Assembly (NCBI GenBank): GCA_047967505.1
Contig: CM106538.1
Source: Dipteris shenzhenensis
Lineage: Eukaryota; Polypodiophyta; Polypodiopsida; Gleicheniales
DNA: 64,000 nucleotides
Reading direction: 5' to 3' (one strand)
Below are positions 58,000 to 64,000 of this stretch, piece after piece; the first letter of the stretch is position 1; the number at the start of each line of letters is the position of its first letter. The notes under the pieces are model-generated. The model had not been told where the DNA came from. It did no database searches and was given only the letters and a program-made list of their open reading frames with translations. The translations under genes were made by a program, and so were the position numbers.

Positions 58000-60939
58000 C
58001 CATCATGCAATCGAAGCTTCTCTCACAAGAGCGCACGGCTGGGAGGTAGCACCATCTATTGTATCAGTTTTGCAGTAATCAAATTTTTGATTCTCCATAC
58101 TATCTACTTTTCTCTCTTGCATACGAGATCCTATTATCTGTTGAGCACAGACGTTGTATTGTTTTCTTATAAGAACATCGGGCTTTGAATTCCCAAATAC
58201 ACTCCTAGCTCTAAACCTAGTTGATAGAGAGTCAATGCTATTGTCATTTTGCTGGCCAGGGACATTGACTGCTGCCGTCAATGCCATACCTTGAAAATTG
58301 GTTACAAAGGCATTGAGGGCAACCATGTGGTTCACCAAAATGACCTTGTTAGCATTGCCATTGATGTCAGCATGACCAATCACTCGTGACAAGGCCTTGC
58401 ACTTTAGGAGGTCATCAATGCCATGTGGAGAAAACGTTTTGTGAATAACCACAAAGCACCCTTTTACTTAGCCAAGGTAATGTGCTAGTGAGTGATTTGG
58501 GCTGAAGCTATTGTGAGCAAGGCATTGCCGAGATGAGAATAGGTCGACCTCAAATGCCTCCTACAATAGTCCAACATTACATTGGAATTCCGTTAAAGCA
58601 AAATTATCCCAAGAAATTCAAAGCTCATAGTTTCTTACCACTATGGAGTCATCATGCTCAATCCCTTCCTCTTTGCCAATGAGGATAGATTCAGAGGCCT
58701 CCTGTTATCCCGGATGAGATGTTGAGGCTTCTTTTGGAACATCAGGTAGATCGGAGTAGATTGATGTCGATCAAACAGGCCTCATATGCACCATTGCGGG
58801 TTTTGGAATTTTTGAGCTCCTTACACGATGTCGAACACATTTGCCTTCTGTGCCACAGTGAGATTCTTTACTAAATTGCTCAAAAATGACCATTATACAC
58901 AAAAATTTATCTGATAGCATGCATTTGAACATAATAGTGAATGAAAATATTAATGCCAACAACAATTAAAGTTACAAAATACAATGACAGTATAAAATAA
59001 ATTTTGTAAAAGAACACAAAATTGGGCACTGTATAAAAATTATATCTGTATTCATATAAAATAAAAGCTCTATACAATAAGGCTTTAGAGCCTTTCTCTC
59101 TTCTCTAAAACACTGAGAACATTGGGCTTTGAATTCCCAAATACACTCCTAGCTCTAAACCTAGTCGATAGAGAGTCAACGCTATTGTCATTTTGTTGGC
59201 CAGGGACATGGCTACTACCGTCAATGCCATACCTTGAAAATTGGTTCCAAAAGCATTGAGGGAAGCCATGCGGTTCACTTGAATGACCTTGTTAGCATTG
59301 CCATTGATGTCAGCATAAACAATCACTCGTGACAAGGCCTTGCACTTTAGGAGTCATCAGTGCCATGTGGAGAAAATGTTTTGTGGATAACCACAAAGCA
59401 CCCTTTTGCTTAGCCAAGGTAATGTGCTAGTGAGTGATCTCGGCCGACCCTAGTGTGAACAAGGCATTGCCGAGATGAGAATAGGTCGACCTCAAATGCC
59501 TCCTCTAATAGTCCAACATTACATTAGAATTCCGGTAAAGCAAAATTATACCAAGAAATTCAAAACTCATAGTTTCTTACCACTATGGAGTCTTCACATG
59601 TACTCAATCCCTTCCTCTTTGTCAATGAGGATGGATCCAGAGGCCTCCTGCTATCCGGAGGTGAGATGTTGAGGCTTCTTTTGGAACATCATGTAGGTCA
59701 GAGTAGATTGATGTCTCTGCATCTTTAATTTTGGCTAGTGTTAAAGCAAGAACTCTTCTATTGAATCATCTACTCCTAAAAACCCAAGTCCTTGCATAGT
59801 CTTGTCCACCTCGTATCCACATAGGACACCAAGAGCTTCATTTTCTTGGAGACCAAACATAACCTTGATGTCATGGAGAAAGAGGCATGTTCTCCATCGA
59901 CTAGAAGGGGAGCAAAAAACCATATCATTGTTGCGGGGTCAACAGAGGTGGTGCCCGAGGTGGATGGAATTTGAGAAGTACAATGGGGTTTAGGAGGTCA
60001 CTGGAGCACTACAGGGCCAATGCAACTTCCCGCTCCTCAGCTTCTTCATCTATGGGCTCTTCATTGTAGATGTTCGGCTCATCTATAGAAATAAGAGGAT
60101 CAGAAAGGGCAGGGGCAGGGGCAGGAGGGCTTGAGGTCAAGGCCTCCTCTTCCATTTGTCCCTCCTAGAGAAGGAAAATAAAGGTCATTTCCCAAGATAG
60201 GAACCTATTTTCTGTGTTTTTGATGACGCTGCATGCTAGGAGGTCATCGATTTCCACCTCCCTAAACCCTAGGGGTGTGAGTTAGGCTCAAAAGTGATCT
60301 AAACACTTCATGAACCTAGGTTCTTGATTGAACAAGTACTTCAAATAATCAATTGGGACCCATCTTTTTATAGACTCATCAAGTTGATATGCAAAACTCA
60401 CGATGTGGTCTTGCATGTACTTGATGAGGTCTTCAAAATCTCTCGGGCTCCCACGTAGGTGCCTAGGACATCTATGCTCTTATGAAAGACTGAAAATAAC
60501 TCTATCAACTAATGGAGTATGGGAGATGAAATCGTGGAAGGCATACCTAGCAAAATCCATGGTAGTTTGGTAGCTAGGAGAACTATGGCTATGATAGTGA
60601 AACTAAAGTAATTTTATAACCTATATATAACCAAATGTTCTAAATATAAATAATACAAAGAATTATAAAATTTTTGGGAAAAACTTGACATTGACATGAA
60701 ACAAAACCATTCAAAACATCAAAATTAATTGCAGCACTATTAATTGAAAAATGTTAAAATCCACGTCCCTTCAATTCATGCAAAAGATCACCTCTTTTTC
60801 TGTTGGGAAGCTTATGTGAACCCTTGGCAGATCCTCTCATGACTATCCAATCATTCAAGCTGTAGGTGCAAGGCACCCATTCACCCAGTGCATTTTTGCT
60901 CCTGTGGGACACATAGTACATGTATGGTCTCCTCACCAT
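58000..60939 (-). pseudogene. Unknown degenerate multi-exon gene
   Basis: Several minus-strand stretches have clear protein-like composition in a consistent direction. They are MVRRPYMYYVSHRSKNALGE (60939), FEDLIKYMQDHIVSFAYQLD and WVPIDYLKYLFNQEPRFMKC (60.2-60.5 kb), MFGLQENEALGVLCGYEVDK (59.8 kb), and CFVVIHKTFSPHGIDDLLKC with SRVI(G/V)(H/Y)ADINGNANKVI in two duplicated copies (59.1-59.4 and 58.1-58.5 kb). Stops and shifts interrupt most of them. I recognise no family; it may be a transposon gene, since its 5' end follows a purine tract like that of the copy at 54 kb. Confidence 0.4.
58173..59715. repeat. Direct duplication of ~600 bp, 944-bp offset
   Basis: 58173-58768 is repeated at 59117-59715, beginning GAACAT(C/T)GGGCTTTGAATTC, with about 5-7 percent difference by eye. 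The 58770-59116 spacer is AT-rich and absent from the duplicated unit. Confidence 0.9.
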
Positions 60940-60971
60940 GCTTGTACAGAGGTCACAACAACAATAGTGGA

Positions 60972-61574
60972 CTAGAAAGTGTAGCTTGGAGGAAGAGAGC
61001 AGCTCCAATAGAGGGAGAGAGAGGGAGAAGGTATAGAAGGTGCAACTGAAGGTTGAGAGAAGCTCCAAGAGGTATTGTAGCTAGGAATGGAGGGAGAAAG
61101 AGCAGAGAGGGATGAGCAACTACTCCAGGAGGTGTTGTAGCTAGGAATGGAGGGAGAAAGTGCAGAGAGGGATGAGAAGCCACTACAGGAGGTACTGTAG
61201 CTAGGAATGGAGGGAGAAAGAGAAGAGGGGGATGAGCAGCTGTTGCTGTAGGAGGTTCTATAGCTAGGAATGGAGAGAGAATGAGCAGTTGCTACACGAG
61301 GTGCTGGAGAGGGAGAAAGACAGTGGACAAGAGCAAAAGGGGGCAGAGAAGCTACCAAATGAGTTCCCACGTTTGAAAAATGGAGGGAGAATGGAGCTAG
61401 ACCAGAGAAGAGGAGGGGGCAGTCTGAGAGGGGGAAAAGATTCACCCATAAGTACCCACCACCTCTTGAATGACTTGTAGGTTTGTTTGGGGGAGGTGCA
61501 TATGGGAGAAGGGTCAAGCATGGGTTGAGGGGGGGGGATGGTTTGAGTGTCCCCAGTGTAAGAGGAGTAGCCAA
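60972..61574. repeat. Purine-rich tract with a 60-bp minisatellite
   Basis: CTAGGAATGGAGGGAGAAAG starts at 61081, 61141 and 61201, with a diverged unit at about 61264. The 60-bp period is a multiple of three, so the minus strand keeps a 200-codon frame with 20-residue Ser/Pro repeats such as LSPSIPSYNTSWSSCSS. Without a plausible start context or family I treat it as repeat, not gene. Confidence 0.8.
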
Positions 61575-61730
61575 TAGGGGCTATCTGTAGGTCTGCCCAC
61601 CCTCCACCTCAACATGGCATTACCCCACAAAAAGGAGCACTCCCATTAGTACACCTCAAATACCTCAATAATCCCTTGAAATTAGGAAACACTAATTGGG
61701 GGGCCCTTTGGAGACCCTAGTTCACCCCTA

Positions 61731-63756
61731 ATGTTGCATCTCTTCAAAGATAAAATTATAGCTATAACTCAAAGAGAATTCATAGAAAAGGATTTAAAAG
61801 AACTTCAAGAAAAGCTTGATTGGAAGAATCAAGTCATGAATTGGATTGAAATTTTAATAGGATGCAGCGTCAACACATATGAGGAATCATCAATGGCAGC
61901 AATAAAGAACTTGATGAATGTTTCTAACTTATATTTGTGGGATTCAGCATGGAAGAATATGAAAGAAAAAACAAAGGTAGCTAAGAAAAGATTACTAGAC
62001 ATTGATGCAACACTTGCAAAAGCTAGGATGGCTTATTCTAAGTCTCAAAGAATAAATGATAGCATTGGAGATGAGGAACATAGCCTAAAGTAGAAGTTAC
62101 ATGCATCTTATTCTCAATTTGAGAATTGCCATATAATGGTATTTTTGATAGAAAACGAGATTATAAAGGGAGATAAGCTTGATGAGGGAGAATATGGGAA
62201 TGCTTATAAAGTCAAAATCACAGGAAATCCATGGCTTATGGATTTTGCTTGGTATGTAAGAAAACAATTCAAGGGTCAACCAACAATTCAAGACTCAAGC
62301 TATTGAAGGAAGATGAGAACAATCGATGCAAATTATGCACCCTACTCTTGTCCATGTGATTGCAGCCACTAGTGTAAGACCTTTTTGAAACATTACCATT
62401 GTTTAATGGAGTAAACTTACACCAATTCATGCTTAAATTTCCATTCAACAAGGGGAGCTACACCAGATACATTCATAGAAAAGGAATTGAAAAAAGAAAG
62501 TTTGAAAGGTCTCAAGGGAAGCTTCCTAAACTGTAGATCGCATCAAAGGACCTTGAAAAAATTTGCAATTTTGGTAAGGCTTTACCAAGATGCTTGCATG
62601 CCCTTGTATAGGGAATGCATGCACTACATGATGGACAATGGATGCATACTGATTTGCATACAAGCAACATCATCCTTGACTTCACTTCTAGTGGGGACTC
62701 TAGAATAAGCATCATAGACTAGGGAAGCACACTTGATGTCACAGAGGATAGAGTGGCATTTGATGTAATGAGAAAGAATGAAAAAGAGAGTGATGAAACT
62801 TTCCAAGCTCGAGTTGCAGTAGAAGTACAAAGGAGATGTGCAATGAAGTGGATAACACCAAAATTACATAATCCATTGAGAAGTGTACACTATTCTCGAG
62901 CAACGGATGTCTATGCATTAGGTTGGATTCTAAAAGATCACGTGTCTCTTTTATGAGAATTCTAGATACCTTCTTGAGAAGGTGTCTAGAATTCCAGATA
63001 TCCAAGTATAAAGAAGGTCAAAGAATGGATTATAGACAATGTGATGAATGTCCACGTGTTCATTACTGTTTAGAACAAGTGGACAACTTCTTTATAGGTC
63101 TTGGTTTCAAATGGTTTCTTGCCATGTGTCCTCGACATGAAATGGATCTTGCAATGGTTTTGGGAGAAAATACACTCTTGGAAGTCCAAAGAGCAAGCTA
63201 TAAGACCTTGCAAGAAGATCATGATAGATGTTTTCACGAGCTTGCCATGGCTTTTGACAGTTATGAAAAGCAGTCGGTTGTCTTGAGAGATTTCCAAACT
63301 AGAGTGGAAGTCTTGGAAATGGCCCATGAAGATGTTTTTCAGCAATTTACATAGCTACAACAGATGCTGAGGGACTCAGATGAAGTTGTTGCATAGAGTG
63401 AGCAAAAAGTGGAGGAGATGAAGGAGAACATCCACAGCCTTAGGATGAGGGAAGAAGGAATCAATAAGAAACTTCGTCATGTACAGAGCAAGACTATGGT
63501 ATTGATGGCTACAATAGTTAAATCATATGCCTATCATGTTATGTAGCAGGGTCTAAAATGCATGGTCTGCCATACCCCCATCATAGATGACTATTGTAAC
63601 CAATGGCCTGCGTGCCATCGCCCTATGTATATTTTTTTCTTTGGAGTGTTTGAGCATACAAAATCGCTATATGTAGAGAATGCCATTTGCCATTGCCCAG
63701 GTCATGGACAGATCAAATGTGCCTACTTGCTACAACTATCTAGGATGAGAAAGTAG
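61731..63756 (+). pseudogene. Protein-kinase-like gene with coiled coil and Cys/His-rich tail, broken
   Basis: ATG at 61731 starts a helical segment (ITQREFIEKDLKELQEKLDW). Past a TAG at 62091 the same frame reads KGDKLDEGEYGNAYKVKITG, a kinase glycine-rich loop (about 62170-62220). In another frame, WMHTDLHTSNIILDF at 62639-62683 matches the kinase catalytic loop (HxDLxxxN). ISIID then TAG then G stands where DFG would be (TAG 62720). MKWITPKLHNP and YSRATDVYALGWILKD fit the APE and F-helix regions. Beyond it a coiled coil (YEKQSVVLRDFQTRVEVLEM) and a Cys/His-rich end (CMVCHTPIIDDYCNQWPACH) follow in one frame with two stops. No functional kinase can result. Exact exon limits are unclear. 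Confidence 0.6.
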
Positions 63757-64000
63757 ATGCTATAGCTCAATTTGCCATTTGGGCAAAAGATCTTAAATAC
63801 AAGGTGCTCAAATTGAAGAAGGCCAAGACCTAGCCTAATTGTGAGGAAAAGGAGCCTGAAGGGAGGAGCCAACCCCCTTCAGGAAAGGCGTAAGAAGGGC
63901 CGAGCTTGCAACCAGGAAGCTCAAATCCAGGAAAGAGGAAGCAGCATGAAGGGAGGGGCTGGGGCCCCTACAGGAAGGAACCAGGCCCATTCTGGAAAGG
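63757..64000. repeat. GGGAGG(A)GCC-type repeats at window end
   Basis: GAAGGGAGG(A)GC, CTTCAGGAAAGG and CAGGAA repeat several times. The stretch continues beyond the window. Confidence 0.5.

Overview
The window looks like repeat-rich nuclear DNA of a land plant with a large genome. Genes have spliceosomal introns, sequence is AT-rich between them, and most of the recognisable coding capacity belongs to decayed Ty1/copia, Ty3/gypsy and hAT elements. I cannot name the species; a non-flowering lineage such as a fern, lycophyte or gymnosperm is only a guess. No rRNA, tRNA or CRISPR was seen.

Two host genes stand out. A complete six-exon oligopeptide transporter lies on the minus strand at 32.8-35.5 kb, with a broken copy of its first two exons and 5' flank at 38.6-39.3 kb. 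A single exon at 10.6-11.1 kb (minus) encodes an RRM protein resembling AIPP1/EDM3.

Layout. 0-1.9 kb: gypsy remnant. 1.95-4.03 kb: decayed hAT element. 4.2-7.6 kb: copia LTR abutting a gypsy chromovirus pol and its probable LTR. 9.25-9.9 kb: broken unknown ORF. 11.5-12.2 kb: purine tracts. 14-17.1 kb: minus-strand gypsy. 18.5-20.5 kb: gypsy with two RNase H domains. 21.58-30.96 kb: a chimeric LTR element. 32.8-39.3 kb: the transporter and its partial copy. 40.1-40.7 kb: an endonuclease-domain remnant. 40.96-43.1 kb: gag-only copia element. 45.65-45.88 kb: fold-back element. 49-51 kb: second hAT. 53.2-54.05 kb: second copy of the gene family found at 22 kb. 54.85-57.9 kb: copia pieces. 58-61.6 kb: unknown degenerate gene with duplicated segments and a minisatellite. 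61.7-63.8 kb: degenerate protein-kinase-like gene.

The most unusual structure is the 9.4-kb element at 21581-30956. Two LTRs, a five-base target duplication (TCTAA) and a primer binding site define a minus-strand copia insertion. It keeps gag, but no copia pol can be seen. In that place, on the opposite strand, sit two intron-containing genes: a DDE-type transposase-like gene whose motif order recalls RAG1/Transib cores, and a Ulp1/C48 protease-like gene opening with a histone-H3-tail-like peptide. Between them are four short hairpins, with a paired T:A to C:G change in the stem. A second 5' end of the transposase-like gene at 53-54 kb shares its first exon-intron boundary. All of these genes now carry stops or frameshifts.
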